Translations under genes and position numbers: made by a program | Notes under the pieces: generated by a model | Told to the model about the DNA's origin: nothing | Databases searched by the model: none | The model's input: only the letters and a program-made list of their open reading frames with translations | Source: Lachnospiraceae bacterium | GTDB taxonomy: Bacteria > Bacillota > Clostridia > Lachnospirales > Lachnospiraceae | Assembly (NCBI GenBank): GCA_015057585.1 | Contig: SVEF01000014.1 | Span: 26,571 to 90,570 of the forward strand | Direction of reading: 5' to 3' | DNA length: 64,000 nt | In this document: positions 17,480 through 26,901 of the stretch, piece by piece | How the letters are laid out: every line of letters begins with the position of its first letter | How positions within the stretch are numbered: position 1 is the stretch's first letter

Positions 17480-19276
17480 ATGAGAGATGTAAAGTGGACC
17501 CTTTCGTTTGTCAGAGGGAAAAATGCAGTTTTATTGGCACTGATTTGGTTGTCCGGCCTGGCATGTACCGTGCTTTTGACCATTGAGCCGATGATTATCA
17601 GTCATGTGGTGGATGATATTTTAAAACCGATGTTTGAGGACACCGGTATTGAGACAAAAGCAGTGATTGAGCAGATGATTCCGCTCCTTTTGCTGGCAGG
17701 AGGTGTACTCCTTTTACGTCTTGTCCTTAAGACGTGGGGAAACATCTATCGTGATGAGGTGGCACTTCGCGGCATTGTAATTTTACGTAAGGAACTGTAC
17801 GAAAAGGTCGGAGCACAGACCAGGGAATTTTTTATGAAAAACCGTTCCGGAGATCTCATAAATAAATGTACCGGTGACCTGGAGATGATGCGCCATTTTA
17901 TCAGCTGGGTTTCTTACAGTATTTTTGAATCTGTTTTAATGGTAGTAGTAGTACTGTCGGTATTCTTTAGTATCAGCTGGAAGTTTACTCTTTGTCTGCT
18001 TGCTATTTCTCCGATTGCATTTCTGACAGCAATCCGTATGGGGAAGGTAGTACGTCCGATTTTTGGTAATGCGAGAGCACAGCTATCCCGTTTAAATACC
18101 ATGGTTCAGGAAAATATCAGCGGAAACCGTGTGGTACGGGCATTTTGTCGGGAAGAGTTTGAAATTGATAAATTTGATAAAGAGAACGAGAAATACTATG
18201 AACTTCAGTTAGAGGGAAACCGTGTCTGGGTAAAGTATGCGCCGATTATGGAAACCGTAGCAAATATTATGAATACCTGTGCTATTTTAATCGGGGCACT
18301 GTTAGTTATTTTAGAACAGATTACGCTAGGAGAGCTTTATATTTTTACATCGCTGTCCTGGATGTTGAATATGCCAATGCAGCAGCTTGGCTTCTACATC
18401 AATGATTTGCAGAGATTTTTGGCAAGCTGTGAACGTGTGCATGAACTTTATGATATGGATACTTCAATCAAAAGTCCGGAAAACGGTGGAGTTACCGAGG
18501 AAATCCGCGGCGAAATCACCATTGAAAACGCCACCCTGTCTTATGATGGGGAAAAGGTACTGGATCATATCAATCTTCATATTCCGGCAGGTGCAACCGT
18601 AGGTATTATGGGTGCAACCGGTTCGGGAAAGACAACGTTATTAAATATCATAACCCGTTTTGTCGATGTGACCTCCGGTAAGGTTATGATTGACGGAGTG
18701 GACGTGCGCGAGTACAATCTGCAGCATTTGAGAAGAAATATCGGAATTGCCCTGCAGGATGTTTTTCTGTTTTCGGATACGGCGGAATCTAATATTGCCT
18801 ATGGCGTACCGGATGCCTCCATGGATGAGGTATATCGTGCAGCAAAGGATGCGGATGCTGACAGTTTTATTCAGAAACTTCCGGATGGTTATGATACCAT
18901 CGTGGGAGAACGTGGCATGGGTCTGTCCGGAGGTCAGAAGCAGAGACTGGCACTTGCAAGAGCTCTTGCCATGAACGCACCGATTCTGATTTTGGATGAT
19001 ACAACCTCCGCGGTAGATCTGGAAACCGAGAAGTACATTCAGGAACGGATTGCAGCAAGAGAAAAACAGACGACAAAACTGATTGTGGCGCAGCGTATTA
19101 CTGCTGTGAAAAATGCTGACTTTATCCTGGTACTTGAGGACGGAAAAATCAAGGAACAGGGAACCCATAAGGAATTACTGGAGCAAAGGGGCTATTACTA
19201 CAAGATTTACCGAATCCAGCAGGGACTTGCCGGTGAAGAGGAAATTGCGGCAGTTCTGGAAGGAGGTGCATTCTAA
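17480..19276 (+). CDS. Heterodimeric ABC exporter, subunit 1 (degenerate catalytic site)
   Basis: This 598-residue half-transporter has an N-terminal six-span domain and a C-terminal ATPase. Walker A reads GATGSGKTT, the signature LSGGQKQRLALARA is canonical, and Walker B reads ILILDDTTSAVD, where Asp replaces the catalytic Glu. This is the usual non-catalytic partner in BmrC/LmrC-type heterodimers. The start at 17480 is supported by AGGAGG nine bases upstream; the longer open frame from 17384 starts on the end of a terminator. It overlaps the next gene by one base (TAATG). Likely exports drugs, lipids or peptides; the substrate is not evident. Confidence 0.9.
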   Translation: MRDVKWTLSFVRGKNAVLLALIWLSGLACTVLLTIEPMIISHVVDDILKPMFEDTGIETKAVIEQMIPLLLLAGGVLLLRLVLKTWGNIYRDEVALRGIVILRKELYEKVGAQTREFFMKNRSGDLINKCTGDLEMMRHFISWVSYSIFESVLMVVVVLSVFFSISWKFTLCLLAISPIAFLTAIRMGKVVRPIFGNARAQLSRLNTMVQENISGNRVVRAFCREEFEIDKFDKENEKYYELQLEGNRVWVKYAPIMETVANIMNTCAILIGALLVILEQITLGELYIFTSLSWMLNMPMQQLGFYINDLQRFLASCERVHELYDMDTSIKSPENGGVTEEIRGEITIENATLSYDGEKVLDHINLHIPAGATVGIMGATGSGKTTLLNIITRFVDVTSGKVMIDGVDVREYNLQHLRRNIGIALQDVFLFSDTAESNIAYGVPDASMDEVYRAAKDADADSFIQKLPDGYDTIVGERGMGLSGGQKQRLALARALAMNAPILILDDTTSAVDLETEKYIQERIAAREKQTTKLIVAQRITAVKNADFILVLEDGKIKEQGTHKELLEQRGYYYKIYRIQQGLAGEEEIAAVLEGGAF

Positions 19277-21048
19277 TGGCTAGAAATAAGTACAACGTAG
19301 ATGAAACACTCGAATCTAAATTTGACCTTTCGCAGCTGGTGCGCAGTCTTGTGTATGTAAAGCGTTACAAGGGCTTTTTCATCAAAGCGTTTTGTTTTAG
19401 CACGGTATCGATTATTTGCGGTTTGTTGCTTCCATTGTTTACTAAAAATGCGATTGACGTATATATTCCAAATAAGGCAATCAAATCGCTGGTGTTTGCC
19501 GGCATTGCAATTATTATTACGGTAATTATTCAGGCAATTTGCAACAAACTGCGTTCCCGTTCGACGGCCAGAGCAGGTCAGGCAATTATTCGTGATATCC
19601 GCAGGGATTTGTTTGTTCATCTGCAGGAACTTCCGTTTGACTATTTTGACAGCCGCCCACATGGTAAAATTCTGGTGCGTGTTATTAACTATGTCAATTC
19701 CGTATCGGATTTCCTGACTAACGGTATGATTAATTTATTGCTGGAAGGCTTAAGTTTGATATTAATTGCCGGCTTTATGCTGTATTTACATCCGGGCCTG
19801 TCCCTGATTATATTTGCCGGAATCCCGATTTTTGTTGTGTATTTGTTTTCTATTAAAAAGATCCAGAGACGGGTATGGCAGATTCAGGCGAACAAGCAGT
19901 CGAACTATACTGCTTACCTGGCAGAGAGTATTAATGGCGAGCGGGTAACCCAGAGCTTTGCAAGAGAAGAGTTTAACAGCGGAATCAACAATGACCTTTC
20001 ACTGACGGCAAAAAAAGCGTTTGTAACGGCATGTGCGGTAAACCATACCATCTGGCCGGTGACACTTTTATTAACCAAAATCACAACATATGCATTATAT
20101 ATTATTGGTGTATTATATTACAGAGAGTCGTTAGAGGTCGGCGTGATTATTGCCATGGCAAGCTATGCCAGCCGTTTTTGGCAGCCGATTCAGAATATAA
20201 GTACCAATTATAACCAGTTAATTAACACAGTTTCTTATCTGGAACGTATTTTCCAGCTGATGGATGAGCCGGTGACGGTAACGGATGAACCGGATGCGTT
20301 CGAACTCGGAGAGATACGGGGCGACGTTAAATTTGATGATGTTGTGTTTGAGTACGAAAAGGACCGTCCGATTTTAAAGCATGTCAGTTTTCATGCAGCA
20401 CCGGGGGAGAGCATTGCACTGGTAGGTCCGACCGGTGCAGGAAAATCCACGATTGTAAATCTGGTTTCCAGATTTTATAACATAAAAAGTGGTTGTGTGT
20501 TAATTGACGATAAGGATATTGCAAAGGCAACGCTTCGTTCCATCCGTAGCCAGATGGGCATTATGTTACAGGATACGTTTATCTTTTCCGGTACCATTAT
20601 GGAAAATATCCGTTACGGACGCTTGGATGCAACGGACGAAGAATGTATTGCAGCGGCAAAGCAGGTATATGCAGATGAGTTCATCCGGAAACTTCCGGAC
20701 GGCTACGAAACGCAGGTCAATGAAAGAGGGGATATGCTTTCAGCAGGACAGAGACAGCTGCTTTCTTTTGCAAGAACGCTGCTCAGCGACCCTAAGATAC
20801 TGATTTTGGATGAAGCGACATCATCGATTGACACAAACACCGAACTGCTGGTACAGGAAGGTATCAAACAGCTGTTAAAGAACAGAACGTCCTTTATCGT
20901 GGCGCACCGTATTTCCACAATTAAGGGGTGTGACCGTATTATGTATATCTCTGACGGAAAGATTGCAGAAAGCGGCAGTCACGATGAATTGATGGAACAG
21001 AAGGGCCTTTATTATCAGTTGTATATGTCGCAGTTGACAAATGAATAA
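19276..21048 (+). CDS. Heterodimeric ABC exporter, subunit 2 (catalytic ATPase)
   Basis: This 590-residue half-transporter has the same layout as its partner: six membrane spans, then an ATPase with Walker A GPTGAGKST and Walker B ILILDEATSSID with the catalytic Glu intact. Its signature reads MLSAGQRQLLSFAR, where Ala replaces the first Gly of LSGGQ. Together with the Asp in the partner's Walker B, this builds one degenerate and one canonical ATP site, the arrangement described for BmrCD and TM287/288. Start and stop overlap tightly with subunit 1. Confidence 0.92.
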   Translation: MARNKYNVDETLESKFDLSQLVRSLVYVKRYKGFFIKAFCFSTVSIICGLLLPLFTKNAIDVYIPNKAIKSLVFAGIAIIITVIIQAICNKLRSRSTARAGQAIIRDIRRDLFVHLQELPFDYFDSRPHGKILVRVINYVNSVSDFLTNGMINLLLEGLSLILIAGFMLYLHPGLSLIIFAGIPIFVVYLFSIKKIQRRVWQIQANKQSNYTAYLAESINGERVTQSFAREEFNSGINNDLSLTAKKAFVTACAVNHTIWPVTLLLTKITTYALYIIGVLYYRESLEVGVIIAMASYASRFWQPIQNISTNYNQLINTVSYLERIFQLMDEPVTVTDEPDAFELGEIRGDVKFDDVVFEYEKDRPILKHVSFHAAPGESIALVGPTGAGKSTIVNLVSRFYNIKSGCVLIDDKDIAKATLRSIRSQMGIMLQDTFIFSGTIMENIRYGRLDATDEECIAAAKQVYADEFIRKLPDGYETQVNERGDMLSAGQRQLLSFARTLLSDPKILILDEATSSIDTNTELLVQEGIKQLLKNRTSFIVAHRISTIKGCDRIMYISDGKIAESGSHDELMEQKGLYYQLYMSQLTNE

Positions 21049-21090
21049 AAGACAGTGACAAGGTAGAGTTTTCAAAAGGGTGGTGATATC

Positions 21091-22224
21091 GTGGCAAATT
21101 TTTTCGATTACCTGGAATGGCGTGGTGATCTGACATTCGAAGAGGCAGAGTTTAACGAGATTGACAGCCTGATTTTGTGCTGGCTTTCCTATGTGGCTCT
21201 GGATGGTATTGTACCTGGGGAATGTTCGGAATATGCATCCCTTACGATAGAGGAAACAGCGAAACGTTTTTTCATGACACATGATTTGGACCGAATTATG
21301 AATTCTACGGTTTCGTTTACCAAAACTTCCATTCTTTTATTACAAAAACTAGCACAGACAAACCGGTTTTCCGGAGTCAGGCTGACCGGATTTGTCAACC
21401 GGATTGACTATGACCGGGAATCCCAGTTTTGTGCCATGACGGTTCTCGTAAAAAGGGGACTGACCTATGTGGTGTATCGCGGAACTGACGATACGTTGAT
21501 TGGTTGGAAAGAAGATTTTAATATGAGTTTTCTGCCGGTAGTTCCGGCGCAGAGTATGGCGTTAAACTACTTAGAGTATGTTGCAAACCGTATCCCGGGT
21601 AAACTGTTTGTCGGAGGACATTCCAAGGGCGGTAATCTTGCTATTTACGCAGCGGTGCGGGCCTCTTTTCGAATCCGCAGGAGGATACTACGGGTTTATA
21701 ACAATGACGGTCCCGGATTTTATGATTTGAAAAGTCTCGGGGATGCATATGAAGAAATGGTTCCGAAAATCAAGAACTACCTTCCGGAATCCTCAGTCAT
21801 CGGCGTTCTTTTGGAACACGCCGGGGAATTTACTGTTATAAGGAGTAACAGCAAAGGATTTTTGCAGCATGATGCCCTTTCCTGGGAGGTGTTGGGACCG
21901 CATTTTATTGAACTGGAAACCCTGTCTTCCTCCAGCCTGTTATTCACCCAGGTGATTCAAAACTGGTTGCGGGAGGTTTCCAAGGAGGAACGGGAGGTTT
22001 TTGTAGATACCTTATTTGGAATCCTGGATGCCACCAATGCCAGAAGTATTGATGATTTGAATGCGGAAAAGGCAAAAGTGGCAAATATGGCATTAAAAGA
22101 AATCGGTGGGCTGGACAAAGGAACAAAGTCCATGCTGGCAAAAACACTGGCTGCGCTGTTTAAGGAAGGGAATTCCGTGATTAAGTCCAGCCTCAGTGCG
22201 GTAAGTGTAATGAAAAAGAAATAG
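21091..22224 (+). CDS. Mbeg1-like (DUF2974) alpha/beta hydrolase
   Basis: This 377-residue protein contains the lipase-type nucleophile elbow GGHSKGGNLAIYAA near residue 175, preceded by a VVYRGTDDTLIGWKEDFNM segment that is typical of the class 3 lipase and DUF2974 families. The Ser of GHSKG would be the nucleophile. It has no signal peptide, so it is probably cytoplasmic. It starts at GTG 21091 with an AAAGGGTGG ribosome site, 42 bp after the exporter operon. The substrate is unknown. The C-terminal 80 residues are helical and charged. Confidence 0.82.
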   Translation: MANFFDYLEWRGDLTFEEAEFNEIDSLILCWLSYVALDGIVPGECSEYASLTIEETAKRFFMTHDLDRIMNSTVSFTKTSILLLQKLAQTNRFSGVRLTGFVNRIDYDRESQFCAMTVLVKRGLTYVVYRGTDDTLIGWKEDFNMSFLPVVPAQSMALNYLEYVANRIPGKLFVGGHSKGGNLAIYAAVRASFRIRRRILRVYNNDGPGFYDLKSLGDAYEEMVPKIKNYLPESSVIGVLLEHAGEFTVIRSNSKGFLQHDALSWEVLGPHFIELETLSSSSLLFTQVIQNWLREVSKEEREVFVDTLFGILDATNARSIDDLNAEKAKVANMALKEIGGLDKGTKSMLAKTLAALFKEGNSVIKSSLSAVSVMKKK

Positions 22225-22239
22225 ACAAACACAGAATTT

Positions 22240-22289
22240 CTCCCGGATGAATATACTAGGAACATAGTGTAATCCTTCGGGAGGTTTTT
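22240..22289 (+). promoter_or_regulatory. Hairpin covering the ribosome site of the substrate-binding lipoprotein gene
   Basis: CTCCCGGAT (22240-22248) can pair with ATCC and CGGGAG (22272-22283), with a short bulge and a 23-base loop, and is followed by GTTTTTT. The 3' arm contains the GGGAGG ribosome site of the ATG at 22291. It could be a terminator of the upstream gene or an RNA switch on translation. Confidence 0.5.
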
Positions 22290-22290
22290 T

Positions 22291-23280
22291 ATGAAAAGAA
22301 AGTATGGCATACTGTTTGGAGTTCTTTTCTTCTGTATGTTATTTGCAGGATGTAAAAAGGAGAACGGACCGGTCAAGGTACAGTTGAATGAAGTGGCTCA
22401 TTCCATTTTCTATGCACCGATGTATGTAGCAATCGAAGAGGGATATTTTGAAGAGGAAGGAATCGAACTGAAACTGGTGAATGGTCTTGGAGCAGATAAA
22501 ACAATGACAGCTGTCTTGTCAGGGGAGGCCGACATTGGGTTCATGGGTTCGGAAGCGTCAGTCTATGTGTACAATGAAGGGGCAAAGGACTATGTGGTAA
22601 ATTTTGCGCAGCTGACACAGAGAGCAGGTAATTTCCTTGTTTCCAGAGAGCAGAAAACCGGATTTCAAATGACGCAGTTGAAAGGAAAAACCGTGCTTGG
22701 CGGTCGAAAAGGCGGTATGCCACAGATGGTATTTGAATATATCTTAAAGAAATACGGGATGGACCCGGAAAAAGATTTGAATATTATTACGAATATTGAC
22801 TTTGGTATGACTGCACAGGCATTTGCGGGCGGTAGCGGAGAGTATACGGTAGAGTTTGAACCGTCCGCTACGGCACTGGAGAAAGAAGGAACCGGTTATG
22901 TGGTGGCGTCCCTCGGCGTAGAAAGCGGCTATGTGCCTTATACGGCGTATGCGGCAAAGAAAAGTTATATCGAAGAAAATCCGGAAGTTATCCGCGGTTT
23001 TGTCAAGGCGCTTCAAAGAGGTATGGATTATGTGAATACGCATACGGCAAAGGAAATTGCCGTGAAAATCCAGCCTCAGTTTAAAGAGACGGATCTGGAG
23101 ACGATTACAACGATTGTATCACGGTATCATGAGCAGGATACATGGAAGGAAAATCTGGTGTTTGAAAAGAACTCCTATGAATTATTGCTGGATATCTTAG
23201 AGAGTGCGGGAGAGTTGGAAAAACGTCCTCCTTACAGTGATCTGGTTGATAACACATATGCAGATGAGGCGGCAAAGTAA
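22291..23280 (+). CDS. Orphan ABC substrate-binding lipoprotein (SsuA/THI5-like)
   Basis: The N-terminus is a lipoprotein signal (KRKYGILFGVLFFCMLFAGC) with the lipidated Cys near residue 20. The mature part reads as an NMT1/SsuA-type periplasmic-binding fold: FYAPMYVAIEEGYFEEEGIEL, then LSGEADIGFMGSEA, typical of thiamine-precursor, sulfonate or nitrate binding proteins. It is 329 residues, normal. No permease or ATPase gene is adjacent, so it either works with components encoded elsewhere or has a sensing role. The gene stands alone between a hairpin that covers its ribosome site and a terminator. Confidence 0.88.
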   Translation: MKRKYGILFGVLFFCMLFAGCKKENGPVKVQLNEVAHSIFYAPMYVAIEEGYFEEEGIELKLVNGLGADKTMTAVLSGEADIGFMGSEASVYVYNEGAKDYVVNFAQLTQRAGNFLVSREQKTGFQMTQLKGKTVLGGRKGGMPQMVFEYILKKYGMDPEKDLNIITNIDFGMTAQAFAGGSGEYTVEFEPSATALEKEGTGYVVASLGVESGYVPYTAYAAKKSYIEENPEVIRGFVKALQRGMDYVNTHTAKEIAVKIQPQFKETDLETITTIVSRYHEQDTWKENLVFEKNSYELLLDILESAGELEKRPPYSDLVDNTYADEAAK

Positions 23281-23304
23281 GGATAGAAGAGTGAACATAA
23301 AAAG

Positions 23305-23341
23305 GGCAGGTAGCGGGATGAGCCGCAACCTGCCTATTCAC
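23305..23341. terminator. Bidirectional terminator between convergent genes
   Basis: GGCAGGT pairs with ACCTGCC, with an inner GCGG/CCGC stem. On the minus strand it is followed by CTTTTTAT; on the plus strand the T run is weaker. Confidence 0.8.
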
Positions 23342-23360
23342 TTTTATAGATAAGATTCGA

Positions 23361-23657
23361 TTATTCTTCCGAAGCCTCTTCGGTTTCTTCTTCGTCTACG
23401 ATAACGAATTTATCTTCGGTATCGTCGTCTTCGAAGTCTTCTTCATATTCATCTTCGAAATCATAGTCTTCGAAGTACTCAGGATTCAGATAACGGAATA
23501 CAGCATAGGCAATCGCAGCAATGGCAGCAACTGCACCAACGATGGCAAGAATCCATACAATAGGATGGGTTTTCTTTTCCGGTTCTGCTTTTTTGCCAAG
23601 GAGTTCTGCTAATCTTGTGTTGCTTGCAATGAGTTCATCCAATTTTTTCATATTCAT
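23361..23657 (-). CDS. Small membrane protein with strongly acidic tail
   Basis: This 98-residue protein has an N-terminal helical segment (KKLDELIASNTRLAELLGKK), one membrane span (about residues 32-54, IVWILAIVGAVAAIAAIAYAV) and a C-terminal tail of about 40 residues that is mostly Asp and Glu. It resembles small anchored proteins often seen in Lachnospiraceae, but I do not recognise a named family. It follows pcrA on the same strand, about 90 bp downstream. A TATACT -10 sequence on the minus strand suggests it has its own promoter. Confidence 0.75.
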   Translation of the reverse strand: MNMKKLDELIASNTRLAELLGKKAEPEKKTHPIVWILAIVGAVAAIAAIAYAVFRYLNPEYFEDYDFEDEYEEDFEDDDTEDKFVIVDEEETEEASEE

Positions 23658-23748
23658 ATCGGCACCCTTTCTATAAATAAAATTTTAAAACCTTATTTTC
23701 TACAGTATAACACCTTTTTGCCGGTTTTACTATAGGATTCTTTTATTT

Positions 23749-26067
23749 TTACAGCTTTTTTAGATTTGCAAAGGAGGACAGCAGTTTTTTTGTCCCGTAA
23801 TGAGGAAATTCCACTGTAACCTCGTAGTCTTTTCCTCCCTGAAGAATGGAGGTAACGACCCCGGTACCGAATTTTATGTGCAATACCGTGTCGCCGACAC
23901 CGTATGGGAGAGACTTTGCAGCACCTGAACCGATGTTTTTGGCAGGAGTTTTATCAAACATAGTGGCAGAATATGCCGGACGGGCATGTTCTCCCGGAGT
24001 AGGGTAGGCAGGAGTAGAATAGGAAGTTTTCGCACTGCGGACCCTGCTTTCCGGAAATGCATCGCTGTTACGGAACGAGGTGTCACGTCCTCCCGGTGCC
24101 GAAATGTTTAACAGATACCGCGGAATTTCACGGATAAAACGTGACACGGAGTTATACTGGTTTTCTCCGCGCAGCATACGCTTTGCGGCAGCGCTCATGT
24201 AGAGTTCCTTCATGGCCCGGGTGATACCTACATAGCAAAGACGGCGTTCTTCTTCAATTTCCGGCTCCGGATTGTCGGAACTGATGGACATATAACTTGG
24301 GAAAATACCTTCTTCCATTCCGCAAAGAAAAACATAAGGAAATTCCAGACCCTTTGCGTTATGTAAGGTCATGAGGGAAACGTAATTGTTGGCTGTTTCC
24401 TCATCCTCGTCTTCATCCGACTCTTCTTCGCTGTTTAAACCGCAATATTCCAAAAAGCCGGTGAGGGAGGGTAAATCCTCGGTCTGTTCGTAGCGTTCTG
24501 CATAGGAGATTAAAGCATCGATGTTCTGGATGCGTTCTTCTGCCGTATCCGGGTCGTCACTGCGCAGTTCCTCGATATAGGAGGTGTCCTCTAACAGCCG
24601 TTTGATTAACTGTTTTAGGGAAACCTGATTTTGTTCCTTCTCATAACGGAGTCCTTCAATCAGGGCGACAAAGGACTGGAGTTTTGTTTTGGCACGCTCT
24701 ACGGAAGAAATGCTTTCGACGCGCTCGAGTGCTTCATACAGGTTGAGACTGTTTGCATTTGCATACTCTTTGATGCGGTCAATGGTTGTCAGACCGATAC
24801 CACGCTTTGGAACGTTGATAATCCGGTTCAGAGCAATATCGTCGCGGGCATTGTCAACGGTTTTTAAGTAAGCAATGATGTCTTTGACTTCTTTTCTCTG
24901 GAAGAAGCTTAAGGCGCCGATGGTCTTTGCCTTGATCTGCTTGGAACGGAGTGCTTTTTCAAAGACGAGGGATTGGGCATTGGTACGGTAGAGAACCGCA
25001 AAGTCGCAAAAGTCTGCCTGCTTTTCTTCCATAATGGCCAGAATTTTTTCTGCAACACCGTAACCTTCGTCCAAATCGGAATCGTATTTTGTAAAATGTA
25101 CGGCACTGCCTTCTTCGTTTTTCGTCCAAAGGGCCTTATCCTTTCGCCCGAGATTGTTATGGATGACTTCATTTGCGGCAGCCAGGATACTTTTTGTGGA
25201 ACGGTAATTTTGTTCCAGCTTGATGACTCTGGCATCCGGATATTCTTTTTCAAAGTTTAAAATGTTGTAGATGTTTGCACCGCGGAACTTGTAGATGGAC
25301 TGGTCATCATCACCTACCACACACAGGTTATGTTCGATTTCGCCGTATTCATTTTCGGAAGAGGCGAGGAGCTTGATTAACTGGAATTGTGCCGTGTTGG
25401 TATCCTGATACTCATCCACCATGATATAACGGAAGCGTCGCTGATAGTACGCAAGAACTTCAGGACAGGTGCGGAATAATTCAACGGTCTTAAAAATCAG
25501 GTCGTCGAAATCCATCGCGTTGTTTTCCTTTAAGCGGCGCTGGTATTCTTTATAGACATCAGCAATGCGGCGTGTGGCATAATCGCGTGCATTCAAAGCA
25601 TAGGCATCCGGACCGATGAGCTCATCCTTTGCGGAGGAGATGGAAGACAGGAAGGCCTTTTCTTTCATTTGTTTGGTGTCAATCTGCAACTGCTTTAAGA
25701 CATCTTTCATCAGCGATTTCTGGTCGTCTGCGTCATAGATGGTAAAGTTTCGGTCATAACCGAGGCTCTCGACGAAGCGGCGCAGAATGCGCACACAGGT
25801 GGAGTGGAAGGTGCTGACCCAGATATTCTGGGACTCTTCACCGACGGTTTTTTCCACACGTTCTTTCATTTCACGCGCAGCTTTATTAGTAAACGTGATG
25901 GCAAGAATCTGATAAGGACTGACATCACGTTCGGAAATCAGATAGGCAATACGATGGGTAAGCACCCTGGTCTTTCCGGAACCGGCACCGGCTAAGATAA
26001 GGAGCGGGCCGCGGTCGTGTTTTACGGCTGCGAGCTGTTCCGGATTCAAGGAATCATAAATACTCAT
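23749..26067 (-). CDS. pcrA: ATP-dependent DNA helicase PcrA/UvrD
   Basis: This superfamily 1A 3'-5' helicase acts in excision repair and removal of RecA and replication-transcription conflicts. Motif Q/I LAGAGSGKTRVLTHR, motif Ia AITFTNKAAREM, motif II VDEYQDTN, motif III VVGDDDQSIYKFRGA, motif IV LEQNYRS and motif VI GITRAM are all visible. The C-terminus carries the PcrA-type module (YGVGDTVLHIKFGTGVV). At 772 residues it is the normal length. The start at 26067 has CAGGAG upstream on the minus strand. No ligA is next to it here; ligA lies 9 kb away. Confidence 0.96.
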   Translation of the reverse strand: MSIYDSLNPEQLAAVKHDRGPLLILAGAGSGKTRVLTHRIAYLISERDVSPYQILAITFTNKAAREMKERVEKTVGEESQNIWVSTFHSTCVRILRRFVESLGYDRNFTIYDADDQKSLMKDVLKQLQIDTKQMKEKAFLSSISSAKDELIGPDAYALNARDYATRRIADVYKEYQRRLKENNAMDFDDLIFKTVELFRTCPEVLAYYQRRFRYIMVDEYQDTNTAQFQLIKLLASSENEYGEIEHNLCVVGDDDQSIYKFRGANIYNILNFEKEYPDARVIKLEQNYRSTKSILAAANEVIHNNLGRKDKALWTKNEEGSAVHFTKYDSDLDEGYGVAEKILAIMEEKQADFCDFAVLYRTNAQSLVFEKALRSKQIKAKTIGALSFFQRKEVKDIIAYLKTVDNARDDIALNRIINVPKRGIGLTTIDRIKEYANANSLNLYEALERVESISSVERAKTKLQSFVALIEGLRYEKEQNQVSLKQLIKRLLEDTSYIEELRSDDPDTAEERIQNIDALISYAERYEQTEDLPSLTGFLEYCGLNSEEESDEDEDEETANNYVSLMTLHNAKGLEFPYVFLCGMEEGIFPSYMSISSDNPEPEIEEERRLCYVGITRAMKELYMSAAAKRMLRGENQYNSVSRFIREIPRYLLNISAPGGRDTSFRNSDAFPESRVRSAKTSYSTPAYPTPGEHARPAYSATMFDKTPAKNIGSGAAKSLPYGVGDTVLHIKFGTGVVTSILQGGKDYEVTVEFPHYGTKKLLSSFANLKKL

Positions 26068-26173
26068 ATTTTTTCTCCTGTTTTGTTACGTTTTTCGAAT
26101 GTCAGTTCTATTTTAACATAAACAACCGGAAAAGGAAAGAACAAATAAAAAGAAAGTAAAATGCATTTGAGAC

Positions 26174-26202
26174 TTGTCATATAGTTTTGAATACTATATA
26201 AT
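26174..26202 (+). promoter_or_regulatory. Promoter of the DUF1836 gene
   Basis: TTGTCA at 26174-26179, 17-bp spacer, TATAAT at 26197-26202. Confidence 0.8.
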
Positions 26203-26254
26203 ATCGTTATGGTGAAGAAATAGGCTTTTGATATGCTAAAGGAGAAAAGACAAA

Positions 26255-26863
26255 ATGGAACAGGACCATAGGGAAACGTTAAAAAAGTTAATGGAAGATT
26301 TGCAGGAAATTTCTTATATCAATCCGCGGGATTTACCGAACATTGATTTATATATGGATCAGGTAACCACATTTATGGATCAGCATCTGGAAAGTACAAA
26401 ACGTTACAGTGAGGACAAACTGTTGACGAAGACGATGATCAATAACTATACAAAGAACAATTTGTTACCGTCGCCGGTAAAGAAAAAGTATTCCAAAGAT
26501 CATATGGTTTTACTGATATTTATCTATTATTTAAAGAATCTGTTATCCATTACGGATATTCAGGCACTGCTTCACCCGTTAACAGAGATGTTTTATGCCG
26601 GAAAGGGTGAGATGACACTGGAAGAAATTTATCAGGGTGTGTTTGAAATGGAGCAGTCACAGGCAGCTTATGTAACAAAAGATATGATGCATAAGGCAAA
26701 GGTATCGGAACATGCGTTTTCGGATGTGGAAAATGCAGAGCAGAGAGAGTATCTTCAGAATTTTGCCTATGCCTGCCTGTTAAGTTATGATATTTACATG
26801 AAGCACCAGATGTTGGAGCGTCTGATTGATGAAAAATTTGAACCTAAAAAGGATAAAAAATAA
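26255..26863 (+). CDS. DUF1836 family protein
   Basis: This 202-residue protein has no signal or membrane span. The segment TKTMINNYTKNNLLPSPVKK followed by YSKDHMVLLIFIYYLKNLLS is characteristic of DUF1836, a family found in Firmicutes whose N-terminal part looks like a MerR-type helix-turn-helix. A regulatory role is an inference from that fold; no target is known. It is monocistronic: own promoter, AAAGGAGAAAAG ribosome site, terminator right after the stop. Confidence 0.8.
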   Translation: MEQDHRETLKKLMEDLQEISYINPRDLPNIDLYMDQVTTFMDQHLESTKRYSEDKLLTKTMINNYTKNNLLPSPVKKKYSKDHMVLLIFIYYLKNLLSITDIQALLHPLTEMFYAGKGEMTLEEIYQGVFEMEQSQAAYVTKDMMHKAKVSEHAFSDVENAEQREYLQNFAYACLLSYDIYMKHQMLERLIDEKFEPKKDKK

Positions 26864-26867
26864 AACA

Positions 26868-26898
26868 GATGCAGTCCTATGGACTGCATCCTTTTTTT
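26868..26898. terminator. Bidirectional terminator
   Basis: GATGCAGTCC pairs with GGACTGCATC around TAT, followed by seven T residues on plus. The minus side is also T-rich. It serves the DUF1836 and YerC-like genes. Confidence 0.92.
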
Positions 26899-26901
26899 GA
26901 T

